NCBI GenBank assembly: GCA_030601755.1
Contig: JAUWBF010000010.1
Location: 1-64,000 of the forward strand
From: Verrucomicrobiota bacterium
GTDB taxonomy: Bacteria; Verrucomicrobiota; Verrucomicrobiia; Opitutales; Opitutaceae
Reading direction: 5' to 3'
Length of the DNA stretch: 64,000 nt
The notes below the pieces were generated by a model, which saw only the letters and a list, made by a program, of their open reading frames with translations, made no database searches and was not told the origin of the DNA. Below, in pieces: positions 43,020-52,300 of this stretch; within the stretch, counting starts at the first letter, position 1; every line of letters starts with the position of its first letter. The translations under genes were made by a program, and so were the position numbers.

Positions 43020-43309
43020 ACCACGAAGAGCACGAACGGACACGAAGCCGACGTCGACGCATCGGACAGGGGAACCGCGAAAGGCGCGAATCGGCGCAAA
43101 ATTTCCCGCCGCCCGTGGCTCGTGGCCTGTAGCCCCGAGCGTGAGCTCGGGGATGACCGGAACTCGTGGGACAGGCAGGATGCCTGCGCTACCGAAGGCA
43201 GGCGTGAGCAGGTGGACGCGGGCCTCCGAACCGCGTCGGTTTGCGTGGCGTGAAGTGCGCGTGGCGTAGGGAAGCGCCGAAGACGCGGCCCGGAGGTCCG
43301 CATCCACCT
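43020..43309. repeat. Direct repeat R1 (about 290 bp), with REP palindrome
   Basis: The stretch starts CCACGAAGAGCACGAACGGA and ends CCGCATCCACC. It matches 44981-45251 in the same orientation with scattered substitutions and one gap of about 20 bp. A type-A REP palindrome sits at 43133-43152. The 604 bp gap 42876-43479 also holds a reverse copy of the CACGAAG motif near 43438-43459 and low-complexity CTC-rich DNA at 43327-43385, but no supported gene. Confidence 0.85.
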
Positions 43310-43479
43310 TGGACGGGCTGGCGTCCTCGCACTCCCTTTCACTCAATCCCTCGCCCTCACTCCCTTTCACTCACGCCCCTCACTCCTTCCCCTCTGCATG
43401 CAGCCTTCGGAGCGCCTGCACGCAGGTGGCCTGCATCCTTCGTGTGGCTTCGTGGTTAAAACCCGCCCGGCCGACGTGC

Positions 43480-44739
43480 TCAGACGGCCTTGAAGATGAT
43501 CGAGGCGTTCTGGCCGCCGAAGCCGAGGTTGTTGCTGAGGACAACGTTGACCTTTTGCTCGCGACCCTGGTTGGGCACGTAGTCGAGGTCGCACTCGGGG
43601 TCGGGCTCGTGGAGGTTGATGGTCGGGGCGATTTGGCCCTTCTCGATGGTCTTCACGGCAATGACCGACTCGATGCCGCCGGCGGCACCGAGGAGGTGGC
43701 CGGTCATGGACTTGGTCGAACTGATGGGGAGCGACTTGGCGGCGTCGCCGAAGACGCGCTTGATGGCGAGGGTCTCGAACTTGTCGTTGTAGGGGGTCGA
43801 GGTGCCGTGGGCGTTGATGTAGTCGACGTCGGCGGGGTTGAGGCCGGCGGCGCGCAGGGCGCGGGTCATGGCCATGCCGAGGCCCTTGCCCTCGGGGTCG
43901 GGCATGGTGATGTGATGGGCATCGGCGGTGGCGGCGTAGCCGACGACTTCGCAGTAGATGCGGGCGCCGCGTTTCTGGGCGTGTTCCAGCGACTCGAGCA
44001 CGAGCACGCCGGCGCCCTCGCCCATCACGAAGCCGTCGCGGCCCATGGAGAAGGGACGGCAGGCGGTGGCGGGGTCGTCGTTGCGATTGCTCATGGCCTT
44101 CATGGAGCAGAAGCTGGCGAACCCGAAGGGCGTGACGGCGGCCTCGGTGCCGCCGGCGAGCATGATGTCGGCGTCGCCGCGCTTGATCATGTGCATGGCC
44201 TCGCCGATGGCGTGGGTGCCGGTGGCGCAGGCGGAGACGACGCCGAAGTTGGGCCCGCGGGCGCCGAGGTCGATGGCGATCATGCCCGAGCAGATGTTGC
44301 TGATCAGCGCCGGGATGGTGAAGGGAGACACCTTGCGGGGACCGCCTTCGACGAATTTACGGAGCTGGGTCTCGTAGGTGAGCATGCCACCGATGCCGGA
44401 GCCGACGAGCACGCCGACGCGGTCAGGGTCCTCGTTGGCCATGTCGAGGCCGGAGTCCTTGAAGGCCTGCTTGGCGGCGCAGAAGCCGAAGTGGGTGTAG
44501 CGATCGTTGCGACGCGCTTCCTTGGGGTCCATGTGCTCCTCGACGTTCCAGCCCTTGACCTCGGAGCCCATCTGGGTGGTCAGCGCGGAGGGGTCGAACA
44601 GGGAGATGCGGTCGATGCCGTTCTTGCCGGCGACGAGGCTGGCGAAGAAGGACTCGGCGTCGAAGCCGAGGCCGTGGATGGCGCCGAGGCCGGTGACGAC
44701 CACGCGTTGGGAGGGGGGAAGGGATTCCATGGCGTTCAA
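43480..44739 (-). CDS. fabF: Beta-ketoacyl-ACP synthase II
   Basis: The 419-aa condensing enzyme extends fatty-acyl-ACP chains. The Cys-His-His triad is visible: Cys171 in VSACATGTHAIG, His in NAHGTSTPYND and His in MTGHLLGAAGG. Length is normal. ATG at 44739 is used; ATG at 44730 is equally possible. acpP and fabG lie upstream on the same strand, but a 604-bp repeat-filled gap separates them, so fabF may have its own promoter. Direct repeats R1 and R2 flank it. Confidence 0.96.
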   Translation of the reverse strand: MNAMESLPPSQRVVVTGLGAIHGLGFDAESFFASLVAGKNGIDRISLFDPSALTTQMGSEVKGWNVEEHMDPKEARRNDRYTHFGFCAAKQAFKDSGLDMANEDPDRVGVLVGSGIGGMLTYETQLRKFVEGGPRKVSPFTIPALISNICSGMIAIDLGARGPNFGVVSACATGTHAIGEAMHMIKRGDADIMLAGGTEAAVTPFGFASFCSMKAMSNRNDDPATACRPFSMGRDGFVMGEGAGVLVLESLEHAQKRGARIYCEVVGYAATADAHHITMPDPEGKGLGMAMTRALRAAGLNPADVDYINAHGTSTPYNDKFETLAIKRVFGDAAKSLPISSTKSMTGHLLGAAGGIESVIAVKTIEKGQIAPTINLHEPDPECDLDYVPNQGREQKVNVVLSNNLGFGGQNASIIFKAV

Positions 44740-44886
44740 GGAGGGCGTTGAAAAATAGGAAGGGGAACAGTCGCGACGGGGTTTGGCAATGCCGGTTGCA
44801 GGGTCGCCTGAGTTGCGCGCGGATCAAGCGGAAGGGGTGTTTTGCGAAGAAGGAGTGTGGCCGGGCGGGGAGAACGGATCTCGTAG

Positions 44887-44906
44887 CCCCGAGCGTGAGC
44901 TCGGGG
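44887..44906. repeat. REP-like palindrome (type A)
   Basis: CCCCGAGC-GTGA-GCTCGGGG, a perfect 8-4-8 hairpin identical to the copies at 29880 and 43133, in the gap between fabF and acpP. Confidence 0.8.
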
Positions 44907-44980
44907 ACTGGTGCGCTGCCGTCAGCCTGAGGGGCGGGCAGGAATGCCCGCCCTCCTTGGCGGAGCGCCGGATGAATCGA

Positions 44981-45251
44981 CCACGAAGCGCACGAAGGGA
45001 CACGAAGTCGACGCCGACGCATCAGGCGGAGAGAACCGCGAAGGGCGCGAATCGCGCAAAATTCCCACAGCCCGTGGCCCGTGGCTTGCAGCCCGTAGCT
45101 CCAAGCGTGAGCTCAGGGATGACCGGAAGGCGTGGCGAAGGCAGGCGTGAGCAGGTGGACGCGGGCCTCCGGACCGCGTCGGTTTGCGTGTGTGAAGTGC
45201 GCGTGGCGTAGGGAGGACGCGGAAGACGCGGCACGGAGGCCCGCATCCACC
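44981..45251. repeat. Direct repeat R2 (about 270 bp)
   Basis: Second copy of R1, starting CCACGAAGCGCACGAAGGGA and ending CCGCATCCACCT. It contains a decayed REP palindrome (45099-45118) where R1 has a perfect one, and lacks about 20 bp around a GGCAGGATGCCTGC segment of R1. Nothing gene-like is supported in 44740-45343; short open frames here are encoded by repeat DNA. Confidence 0.85.
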
Positions 45252-45289
45252 TGGCGCAGGAGTGCCCGCCCTCCTGCTTGGACGCGGGC

Positions 45290-45325
45290 AAAAAAAAGGC
45301 GCCCTGTCGCGGAGGACAGGGCGCC
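45290..45325 (-). terminator. Intrinsic terminator of acpP
   Basis: On the minus strand GGCGCCCTGTC (45325-45315) pairs perfectly with GACAGGGCGCC (45308-45298), a 6-base loop between, followed by eight T (45297-45290). It is 18 bp after the acpP stop and should end the fabG-acpP transcript. Confidence 0.92.
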
Positions 45326-45343
45326 AAAGTGTCGGTCAACCGA

Positions 45344-45604
45344 TCAGGCGTTGGCCTTGGCGGTGATGTAGTCGACGACCTGGCCGACGGTGCGGAGCTT
45401 CTCGGCGTCGGACTCGGGGATCTCGCCCTTGATCTCATCCTTGAACTCTTCCTCGAAGGCCATGATCAGCTCGACGGTGTCGAGGGAGTCGGCGCCGAGA
45501 TCGTCCAGGAACGAGGCCTGGGGGGTGATCTGCTCTTCGTTAACGTTCAGTTGGTTAACGATGATCTCTTTGACGCGTTGTTCGATGGTTTTTTGGTCGG
45601 ACAT
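45344..45604 (-). CDS. acpP: Acyl carrier protein
   Basis: The 86-aa acidic protein carries acyl chains on phosphopantetheine at Ser40 in [10 protein letters not shown]. Flanking helices ([26 protein letters not shown]) are typical. ATG at 45604 is 28 bp after the fabG stop, so fabG and acpP form one unit ended by a strong terminator. It is slightly longer than the usual 77-80 aa. Confidence 0.96.
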   Translation of the reverse strand: MSDQKTIEQRVKEIIVNQLNVNEEQITPQASFLDDLGADSLDTVELIMAFEEEFKDEIKGEIPESDAEKLRTVGQVVDYITAKANA

Positions 45605-45632
45605 GGTGGTGATGACTAGGGTGCAGAAGGGG

Positions 45633-46373
45633 TCACATGACCATACCGCCGTCAACGGTAAAAACTTGACCGGTGATGTAGCCGGCTTCCTCGGAGGCAA
45701 GGTAGGCACACATGTTGGCAATATCCGCAGGTTCGCCGAAGCGCTGCATGGGAATCATGGCGGTGGCGCCCTTCACGACTTCCTCGCTCAGCTCGGCGGT
45801 CATGTCGGTCTTGATGAAGCCGGGGGCGACGACGTTGGCGGTGACGCCGCGCTTGGCGAACTCCTTGGCGACGGACTTGGTGAAGCCGAGCATGCCGGCC
45901 TTGGCGGCGGCGTAGTTGGCCTGGCCGGCGTTACCCATGAGGCCGGAGACGGAGGCGATGTTGATGATGCGGCCGTAGCGGGCGCGGCACATGGGCCAGC
46001 CGATGGCCTTGGTCCAGTGGAAGCAGCTGGTGAGGTTGGTCTGGAGCACAGTGTTCCAGTCGTCCTCGGACATGCGGGCGAGCAGGCCGTCGCGGGTGAT
46101 GCCGGCGTTGTTGATGAGGATGTCGATCTTGCCGAATTCCTTGAGGAGCTCCTCGGCGGCGGCGGTGACGGCGGCACCGTCGGCCACGTCAACGGCGCGG
46201 GCGACGGCCTTGCCGCCGGCGGCAGTGATGGCGTCGGCGACGCCGCCGCAGGAGGAGGCGGACTTGGAGACGCAGATGACGGTGACGCCCTTGGCGGCGA
46301 GGGTCTCGGCGATGGCTTTGCCGATGCCGCGTCCGGCGCCGGTGACGAGTGCGGTGCGATTGGTGAAGGTCAT
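45633..46373 (-). CDS. fabG: 3-oxoacyl-ACP reductase
   Basis: The 246-aa short-chain dehydrogenase reduces 3-ketoacyl-ACP with NADPH. It has [30 protein letters not shown], catalytic Ser in [14 protein letters not shown] and YAAAK, and the C-terminal [14 protein letters not shown]. Residues 34-45 ([12 protein letters not shown]) replace the usual SR/N loop that reads the cofactor phosphate, a small oddity. It is upstream of acpP by 28 bp. Confidence 0.94.
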   Translation of the reverse strand: MTFTNRTALVTGAGRGIGKAIAETLAAKGVTVICVSKSASSCGGVADAITAAGGKAVARAVDVADGAAVTAAAEELLKEFGKIDILINNAGITRDGLLARMSEDDWNTVLQTNLTSCFHWTKAIGWPMCRARYGRIINIASVSGLMGNAGQANYAAAKAGMLGFTKSVAKEFAKRGVTANVVAPGFIKTDMTAELSEEVVKGATAMIPMQRFGEPADIANMCAYLASEEAGYITGQVFTVDGGMVM

Positions 46374-46385
46374 TTTAAATAAAGC

Positions 46386-46429
46386 GTCCCAAACTCCGAT
46401 TCGGCGCTCGCTGGATCGAAATTTGGGAC
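46386..46429. terminator. Long-loop inverted repeat between the CysJ-like gene and fabG
   Basis: GTCCCAAA (46386-46393) pairs with TTTGGGAC (46422-46429) across 28 bases. There is no T-tract, so it is a weak candidate terminator or a protein site in the fabG upstream region. Confidence 0.3.
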
Positions 46430-46475
46430 AGGCAGGGTTGAGAGGTGAATGGACGGATCAGGGGCTGGCGCCGGC

Positions 46476-47645
46476 TCAGTAGACGTCGCGCTGGTAGCGC
46501 TTGTCCTTCTTGAGCTGCTTGACGTAGGCGGCGGCGTCCTCGGGGCTCATTTTGCCCTGCTCGGCGATGACCTCGTGGAGGGCGGCGTCGACGTCCTTGG
46601 CCATGCGCTTGGCGTCGCCGCAGACAAAGAAGTAACCGCCGCCGCTGATCCAAGCCCAGAGCTCGGCCGCGTTGGCGCGCATCTTGTCCTGCACGTAGAC
46701 CTTCTCGGCCTGGTCGCGGGACCAGGCGAGGTCGAGGCGGTGGACCTGGCCCTTGGCGACGTAGTCTTCCCACTCCTCTTCGTAGAGGTAGTCGGTGTTC
46801 TTCTTTTGGTCGCCGAAGAAGACCCAGTTACGACCGGTGGCGCCGGAGGCGACGCGGTCCTGCACGAAGGCGCGGAAGGGGGCGATGCCGGTGCCGGGAC
46901 CGACCATGATGCAGTCCTTGGAACCGTCCTCGGGGGGACCGAAGTGGGAGTTGGAAACGAAGACGGGCACGGGGGTGTTGCCCACCTGCACGCGGTCGGC
47001 CATGAAGGTCGAGCAGACGCCGGCGCGCTCGATGCCGTTGGTCTGGTAGCGGACGATGGCGACGGTGAGGTGGATGTCCTGCGGGTGCAGCTTCGAGGAA
47101 GAGGCGATCGAGTAGAGGCGCGGCATGAGCTTGCGCATCAGGTCGACGAGCTCCTGCGCGGTGATGGCGGCGGAGGGAAACTCGTTGAGGAGATCGGCGT
47201 ATTCGCGCTCGGCGAGGAAGGTCATGAGGACCTCCTTGGACTCGGGGGCGAGCAGGCCGTTGAGCTTGGCCTGCTCGGCCGCGTCGGCGGCCTTGGCGGC
47301 GAGGAGCTGGACGAGCTTGGCGGTCGGGCCGGAGAGCGAGAGACGGGAGGTCAGGGCCTCGCGCAGGGTGATGGGCTCGGCGAGCTTGAGCATCGCGGGC
47401 GAGACAAACTCGTCGCCGGTGGCGCCGAGGCGGGCGATGATGGCGTTGACGTCGGCCTCGCGGTTGGTCGGGTAGACGCCGAGGGAGTCGCCGGCCTTGT
47501 AGTGGAGATCGCTGCCGGCGAGGCTGACGACGAAGTGGCGGGTCTCCTTGGAGGAGCCGGGCTTGTTGAGCAGGCGGTTCTCGGTGATCTTGGCCGGGAA
47601 CGGGTTCTCTTTGGTATAGGTGGAGGCGACGACAGATTCGGACAT
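46476..47645 (-). CDS. CysJ-like NADPH-flavin reductase lacking the flavodoxin domain
   Basis: The 389-aa protein has the FAD-binding and connecting domains (about 10-230; HYKAGDSLGVYPTNRE, then PRLYSIASSS) and the NADPH-binding domain (about 240-389; MVGPGTGIAPFRAFVQDR, FFGDQKK, YFFVCGDAKRMAKDV, ending YQRDVY). This matches the C-terminal part of sulfite reductase alpha (CysJ). The N-terminal FMN flavodoxin domain is missing and no hemoprotein gene is near. It may donate electrons directly or via a separate flavodoxin. ATG at 47645 is chosen over a start at 47684. Confidence 0.85.
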   Translation of the reverse strand: MSESVVASTYTKENPFPAKITENRLLNKPGSSKETRHFVVSLAGSDLHYKAGDSLGVYPTNREADVNAIIARLGATGDEFVSPAMLKLAEPITLREALTSRLSLSGPTAKLVQLLAAKAADAAEQAKLNGLLAPESKEVLMTFLAEREYADLLNEFPSAAITAQELVDLMRKLMPRLYSIASSSKLHPQDIHLTVAIVRYQTNGIERAGVCSTFMADRVQVGNTPVPVFVSNSHFGPPEDGSKDCIMVGPGTGIAPFRAFVQDRVASGATGRNWVFFGDQKKNTDYLYEEEWEDYVAKGQVHRLDLAWSRDQAEKVYVQDKMRANAAELWAWISGGGYFFVCGDAKRMAKDVDAALHEVIAEQGKMSPEDAAAYVKQLKKDKRYQRDVY

Positions 47646-47777
47646 AAAGTCACGGATTGAGGGCACTGCGAAAAAATCGCGCAAGCCTTAGTTTATCGCC
47701 CGATAAGCGCGGCTTTGCGGACGCGCGCCGTGCGGGGCTTGCATCGCGCATAAAATTCCCGCCAACTCACCGGTTAC

Positions 47778-48554
47778 ATGTCATCCCCCGAACCGATCCG
47801 CATCCAAAAGTTTCTGGCCGACGCCGGCGTTTGTTCGCGCCGCGCCGCCGAAACCCTGATCCAGGAAGGGGAAGTCTGGGTTAACGCCAAGGTCGCCACG
47901 CTGGGCCAGAAGATCGATCCGGCCAACGACAAGGTCACCGTCTCCGGTCGCTCCGTGCGCCCGCTCGCCCAGCCCAAGGTCACCCTCGCCGTGCACAAGC
48001 CCCGCGGCCTCGTCTGCTCCAACGACGACCCGCACAACCCCGACACGGTCTTCGACCTGCTCCCGCGCGAGTTCGCCAAGCACCGCTTCTTCTGCGCCGG
48101 CCGCCTCGACAAGGACAGCGAGGGACTCGTCATCCTCACCACCGACGGCGACCTCGCCAACCGCCTCATGCACCCGCGCAACGTTGTCGTGAAGCGCTAC
48201 CATGTGCTTCTTGAGGAACCGTTCCCCAAGGCCCGCCTCGGCAAACTCACCCGCGGCGTCACCATCGAGGACGAAAAGCTCAAGGTCGAATACGCCAACC
48301 TCATCAACCCCTCCGCCGACGGCTCCTCCGCCAGCATCGACGTGCACATGCACCACGGCAAGAAGCGCGAAATCCGCCAGCTCTTCCTCGCCCTCGGCCA
48401 CCCCGTAAAGCGCCTCCGCCGCTACCAGATAGGCGCCCTCCCGCTGAAGGGCATCCCCGTGCGCGGCGTGAAACAACTCGCGCCCAAGGGCATCGAGGCC
48501 CTCTTTGAACTTCCCGGGCTCACTCCCCGCATCTCCAAGACCAAACGCTCATGA
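47778..48554 (+). CDS. rRNA pseudouridine synthase, RsuA/RluB family
   Basis: The 258-aa product has an S4 RNA-binding domain (about 5-60; IRIQKFLADAGVCSRRAAET) and a catalytic domain with the GRLDKDSEGLVILTTDGDLA motif, where Asp is the nucleophile. HHGKKREIRQLF near the end is typical of the RluB/RsuA group. It modifies a uridine in ribosomal RNA; which one is unclear. The stop overlaps the next start by four bases. Confidence 0.92.
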   Translation: MSSPEPIRIQKFLADAGVCSRRAAETLIQEGEVWVNAKVATLGQKIDPANDKVTVSGRSVRPLAQPKVTLAVHKPRGLVCSNDDPHNPDTVFDLLPREFAKHRFFCAGRLDKDSEGLVILTTDGDLANRLMHPRNVVVKRYHVLLEEPFPKARLGKLTRGVTIEDEKLKVEYANLINPSADGSSASIDVHMHHGKKREIRQLFLALGHPVKRLRRYQIGALPLKGIPVRGVKQLAPKGIEALFELPGLTPRISKTKRS

Positions 48555-49348
48555 AACTTCTCACCGCCCTGCTCCCCGTCGCGGTCCTCGCCTCCGCGCT
48601 CGCCCACGCCGCCACACTGACCTCGGCCACCGTCGTCCGCTCCGCGCCCGAGGCCTCCGCCGCCGCCATCGCCAACCTGCCCGCCGGCACCGACCTCGCG
48701 CCCGCCGCCGGCAACACCGCCCCCGCCGGCTGGGCCGCCGTCTCCCTGCCCGGCCCGCACACCGTCTTCGTCGACGACAAGGACCTGCTCAAAAACTTCG
48801 ACGTCAAACCCGGCGCCGCCTACCGCACCGCCCCCTCCGCCGACGCCACCACGCTCGCCACCGCCACCGCCGACGACTCCGTCGAGATCACCGGCCTCAG
48901 CGGACGCTGGCTGCAACTCAGCCTCAAGCGCGACCTCGTCGGCTACATCCAGACCGTATCCTCCGCCCCCGTCGCCAAGGCCCCCGCCGCCACGCCCGCG
49001 GTCGTCACCCCGGCCCCCGTCGCACCCTCGCCCGCCCCCGCGGTCGCCGCCACTACCGGCGCCCCCGCCATCGGCCGCGCCGTCGAGCCCGGCGGCTCCG
49101 CCCTCCCCCGCATCTTCCAAGGCACCCTCGCCTCCAGCCGCGCGCCCTTCCGCCCCCGCCGCCCCTACGACTACCAGCTCAACGACAGCCGCGGCGTGCG
49201 CTACGCCTATCTCGACCTCGCCAAGCTCCTCCTCACCGAGCAGATCGACAGCTACCTCGGCCGCACCGTCGAGATCTACGGCACCGCCACCAATCTCCCC
49301 GACACCAAGGACATCGTCATCAAGGTCGAGACCCTCAAGCTCCCCTGA
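48551..49348 (+). CDS. Exported SH3-like repeat protein
   Basis: The 265-aa protein has a signal peptide ([14 protein letters not shown]). Two bacterial-SH3-like segments follow (about 20-75 and 85-135; [20 protein letters not shown], then [15 protein letters not shown]), then an Ala/Pro linker (about 140-180) and a C-terminal small beta domain (about 185-265; [20 protein letters not shown]). The last part resembles an OB-like fold used to bind wall or nucleic acid. It probably acts in the periplasm near peptidoglycan. No family name can be given. Translation is coupled to the pseudouridine synthase gene. Confidence 0.65.
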   Translation: MKLLTALLPVAVLASALAHAATLTSATVVRSAPEASAAAIANLPAGTDLAPAAGNTAPAGWAAVSLPGPHTVFVDDKDLLKNFDVKPGAAYRTAPSADATTLATATADDSVEITGLSGRWLQLSLKRDLVGYIQTVSSAPVAKAPAATPAVVTPAPVAPSPAPAVAATTGAPAIGRAVEPGGSALPRIFQGTLASSRAPFRPRRPYDYQLNDSRGVRYAYLDLAKLLLTEQIDSYLGRTVEIYGTATNLPDTKDIVIKVETLKLP

Positions 49349-49397
49349 GCCCGCGCCGCCAACACGCGTAACTTTCCCCTCTCCGAATACCACACGC

Positions 49398-50270
49398 ATG
49401 GAACTCATCGACGGAAACCAGATCGCCGCCACCATCGTCGCGGAACTCAAGCAGCAGGTCGCCGACCTCCCCGGCCGCAAGCCCTGCATCGCGCTCGTGC
49501 GCGTCGGCGACGACCCCGCTTCCGTCTCCTACGTGAAGAAGAAGGAAAAGACCGCCGCCGAGATCGGCATGGAGAGCCGCATCATCCTCCCGCCCGCCAC
49601 CATCACCCAAGGCGAACTCGAGGCCCTCATCGACCAACTCAACAACGACCCCACCGTCGACGGCATTCTCGTCCAGTCACCCCTGCCCAAGCCCCTTGAC
49701 GAGGCCGCCGCCTTCCGCCGCCTCGCCGCCCACAAGGACGTCGACGGCTTCCACACCCTCAACATCGGCAAGGTCGCCCAGGAAGACGACACCGGCTTCG
49801 TCGCCTGCACCCCCGCCGGCATCATGGAGCTGCTCGCCCGCTCCGGCACCGACCTCAAGGGCAAGCACGTCGTCGTCCTCGGCCGCTCCCTCATCGTCGG
49901 CAAGCCCGTCGCCCTGCTCGCCCTCCAGAAAAAGGCCGGCGCCAACGGCACCGTCACCATCTGCCACTCCGGCACCGCCAACCTCGCCGAGATCACCCGC
50001 CAGGCCGACGTGCTCATCGCCGCCATCGGCCGCGCCGAGTTCGTCACCGCCGACATGGTCAAGCCCGGCGCCGTCGTCATCGACGTCGGCATCAACCGCG
50101 TCGCCGACCCGTCCAAGAAAACCGGCTACCGCCTCACCGGAGACGTGCACTTCCCAACCGTTTCCACCCTCGCGTCGAAGATCACCCCCGTGCCCGGCGG
50201 CGTCGGTCCCATGACCGTCTGCATGCTCATGAAGAACACGCTCAAGGCCCGCCTGCAAAACGGCGCCTGA
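49398..50270 (+). CDS. folD: Methylene-THF dehydrogenase/cyclohydrolase FolD
   Basis: The 290-aa bifunctional enzyme makes 10-formyl-THF for purine and formyl-Met synthesis. Catalytic Lys lies in [14 protein letters not shown]; further motifs are [28 protein letters not shown] (NADP site) and [15 protein letters not shown]. Length is standard. It precedes the histidine-kinase gene by 45 bp. Confidence 0.96.
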   Translation: MELIDGNQIAATIVAELKQQVADLPGRKPCIALVRVGDDPASVSYVKKKEKTAAEIGMESRIILPPATITQGELEALIDQLNNDPTVDGILVQSPLPKPLDEAAAFRRLAAHKDVDGFHTLNIGKVAQEDDTGFVACTPAGIMELLARSGTDLKGKHVVVLGRSLIVGKPVALLALQKKAGANGTVTICHSGTANLAEITRQADVLIAAIGRAEFVTADMVKPGAVVIDVGINRVADPSKKTGYRLTGDVHFPTVSTLASKITPVPGGVGPMTVCMLMKNTLKARLQNGA

Positions 50271-50315
50271 GTCATCCCCTTTTTCGACACCGCCCCACAC
50301 CTCCCGCGCCCCGCG

Positions 50316-51449
50316 ATGACCGTCCCGCAAATCCTCGTGGTCGACGACCAGCCGGTCAACGTCCAGCTCCTCAAACGCAAGCTGGAACGCGAAGGCCTCG
50401 GCGTGCGCACCGCCTACAGCGGACAGGAAGCCCTCGAACTCGTCGCCGAGTCCACCCCCGACCTCATCCTGCTCGACGTCATGATGCCCGACATGGATGG
50501 CATCGAGGTCTGCCAACGACTCCAGGCCGACGAGAAGACCCGCTCCATCCCCGTCATCTTCATCACCGCCCGCAGCTCCAAGGAGGGCAAACTCGAGGGC
50601 CTCGGCGTCGGCGCCGTCGACTACATCACCAAGCCCATCGACCTCGACGAGACCCTCGCCCGCGTGCAGACCCAGCTCCGCGTCGTCGCCATCAACCGCG
50701 AGATGATCGACCTGCAGCGCCGCCTGCAGGAAGCCCGCCGCGCCGCCACCATCGGCGCCGTCACCCAGGGCATCGCGCACAACCTCAACAACCTCCTCGG
50801 TGTCGTCCTCGGCTACCTTGACCTCATCAAGGCCCACCACGCCAAGCCCGACACCGTCCTGCGGAACGCCGAGCACGTCGAGACCGCCGTCCAGCGCATC
50901 GTCTCCATCATCCGGCAGCTCAGCTCGCTCGTCGTGCAGGCCCGCCTCCCGCTCATCCCCTGCAAGCTCGACGCCCTCCTCCAAGGAGGCGTCGACCGCT
51001 TCCGCGCCGACTTCGGCGTCGAGCCCGCCATCACCCTCGACAACCCCCTCGGCGAACTCGCCATCGACACCCACGTCGAGGTCTTCGAGGACATCCTGGG
51101 AAAAATCCTCGCCAACGCCTGGGAAAGCTACGGCGAGAACCACCCCGGCCCCCGCCCCGTGCAAATCAGCACCCGCCTGCTCGAACGCCCCGGCGAACCC
51201 AAGACCGTTGAGATCCTCGTGCGCGACCACGGCCGCGGCATCCCCGACGAAGTGCGCGACACCCTCTTCGAACCGTTCGTCAGCACCAAGAACACCGTCG
51301 GCGTCGGCATGGGCCTCACCGTCGCCCGCCATGCCCTGCGCAACTTCGGCGGCGACCTCAACCTCCAGGACGCCCCCGAGGGCACCGTCGCCATTTTGCT
51401 CCACCCCGTGGAGAAAAAGAAAAAAACCGTTTTCGCACCCAATGCCTAA
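50316..51449 (+). CDS. Receiver-first histidine kinase
   Basis: The 377-aa soluble protein has a REC domain first (phospho-acceptor Asp54 in LLDVMMPDMDG, Lys106) and then a histidine-kinase module: His155 in GIAHNLNNLLG, N-box LGKILANAWE, G1 DHGRGIP and G2 VGVGMGLTVA. No sensor or membrane part is present, so it takes input through its REC domain from another kinase. No response-regulator partner is next to it. The gene overlaps proC by 8 bp. Confidence 0.9.
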   Translation: MTVPQILVVDDQPVNVQLLKRKLEREGLGVRTAYSGQEALELVAESTPDLILLDVMMPDMDGIEVCQRLQADEKTRSIPVIFITARSSKEGKLEGLGVGAVDYITKPIDLDETLARVQTQLRVVAINREMIDLQRRLQEARRAATIGAVTQGIAHNLNNLLGVVLGYLDLIKAHHAKPDTVLRNAEHVETAVQRIVSIIRQLSSLVVQARLPLIPCKLDALLQGGVDRFRADFGVEPAITLDNPLGELAIDTHVEVFEDILGKILANAWESYGENHPGPRPVQISTRLLERPGEPKTVEILVRDHGRGIPDEVRDTLFEPFVSTKNTVGVGMGLTVARHALRNFGGDLNLQDAPEGTVAILLHPVEKKKKTVFAPNA

Positions 51450-52245
51450 GATCGCCTTCATCGGAGCCGGCCGCATGGCCTCCGCCATCGTCGCCGGATT
51501 GCTCGACCAAAAAGTCGCCGCCCCCGCGGACCTCGCCTGCCTCGGCGGCGACGACGACACCGCCAAGCAGCTCGTCGCCCGCACCGGCATCCGCCTCTGC
51601 GCCGACCTGCCCGCGCTCCTCGATGGCGCCGACCTCGTCGTGCTCGCCTTCAAGCCCCAGCACCTCGCCTCCGCCGATCCGCGCCTTGCCGAACTGACCG
51701 CGGGCAAGCTCGTGCTCTCCATCCTCGCCGGCAAGCCCCTCTCCGCGCTCGCCAAGGTCTTCCCGCAGGCCCGCAACCTCGTGCGCACCATGCCCAACAC
51801 CCCCGGGCAGATCGGCGCCGGCATCACCGGCTGGTGCAGCCTCTCCGCGCTCTCCGCCGCCGACACCGCGCTCGTCGAGTCGCTCCTCGGCGCGCTCGGT
51901 CGCCACGTCGCCGTCGACGAGACCCAGATCGACGCCATCACCGCGGTCAGCGGCAGCGGCCCCGCCTACGTTTTTGAGTTCACCGCCGCCCTGCGCGCCG
52001 CCGGCATCGATGCCGGCCTCTCGCCCGAGGCCGCGCACGACCTCGCCCTCGCCACCGTCATCGGCTCGGCCAAGCTCATGGAACGCACCGGCACCGAGCC
52101 CGAGGAACTGCGCAACCAGGTCACCTCGCCCAACGGCACCACCTACGCCGGCCTGCAGGTCATGGCCGCGAAGGACTTCCGCGGCCTCGTCCGCGACACC
52201 GTGCTCGCCGCCAAAAAACGCTCCGAGGAACTCTCCCGCGACTGA
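51442..52245 (+). CDS. proC: Pyrroline-5-carboxylate reductase
   Basis: The 267-aa enzyme makes proline from P5C. It has the NADP fold KIAFIGAGRMASAIVAGLL, RTMPNTPGQIGAG, and the C-terminal SGSGPAYVFEF, LRNQVTSPNGTTYAGLQVM. Length is typical. ATG at 51442 overlaps the kinase gene by 8 bp, so the two are translated together; the reason for this pairing is not obvious. Confidence 0.95.
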   Translation: MPKIAFIGAGRMASAIVAGLLDQKVAAPADLACLGGDDDTAKQLVARTGIRLCADLPALLDGADLVVLAFKPQHLASADPRLAELTAGKLVLSILAGKPLSALAKVFPQARNLVRTMPNTPGQIGAGITGWCSLSALSAADTALVESLLGALGRHVAVDETQIDAITAVSGSGPAYVFEFTAALRAAGIDAGLSPEAAHDLALATVIGSAKLMERTGTEPEELRNQVTSPNGTTYAGLQVMAAKDFRGLVRDTVLAAKKRSEELSRD

Positions 52246-52300
52246 TCGCCGGAGGGACGGCTCCGGGCTGGCAGAAGCACCGGCCAGTCCACCTCATTGC

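Noticed and set aside
42927-43370. Open frame of about 147 codons between ugd and fabF
   Set aside because: Encoded by repeat R1; the similar frame in R2 is interrupted differently and neither resembles a protein family.
45022-45438. Open frame covering R2 and the acpP end
   Set aside because: Runs through repeat DNA, the terminator and the reverse frame of acpP.
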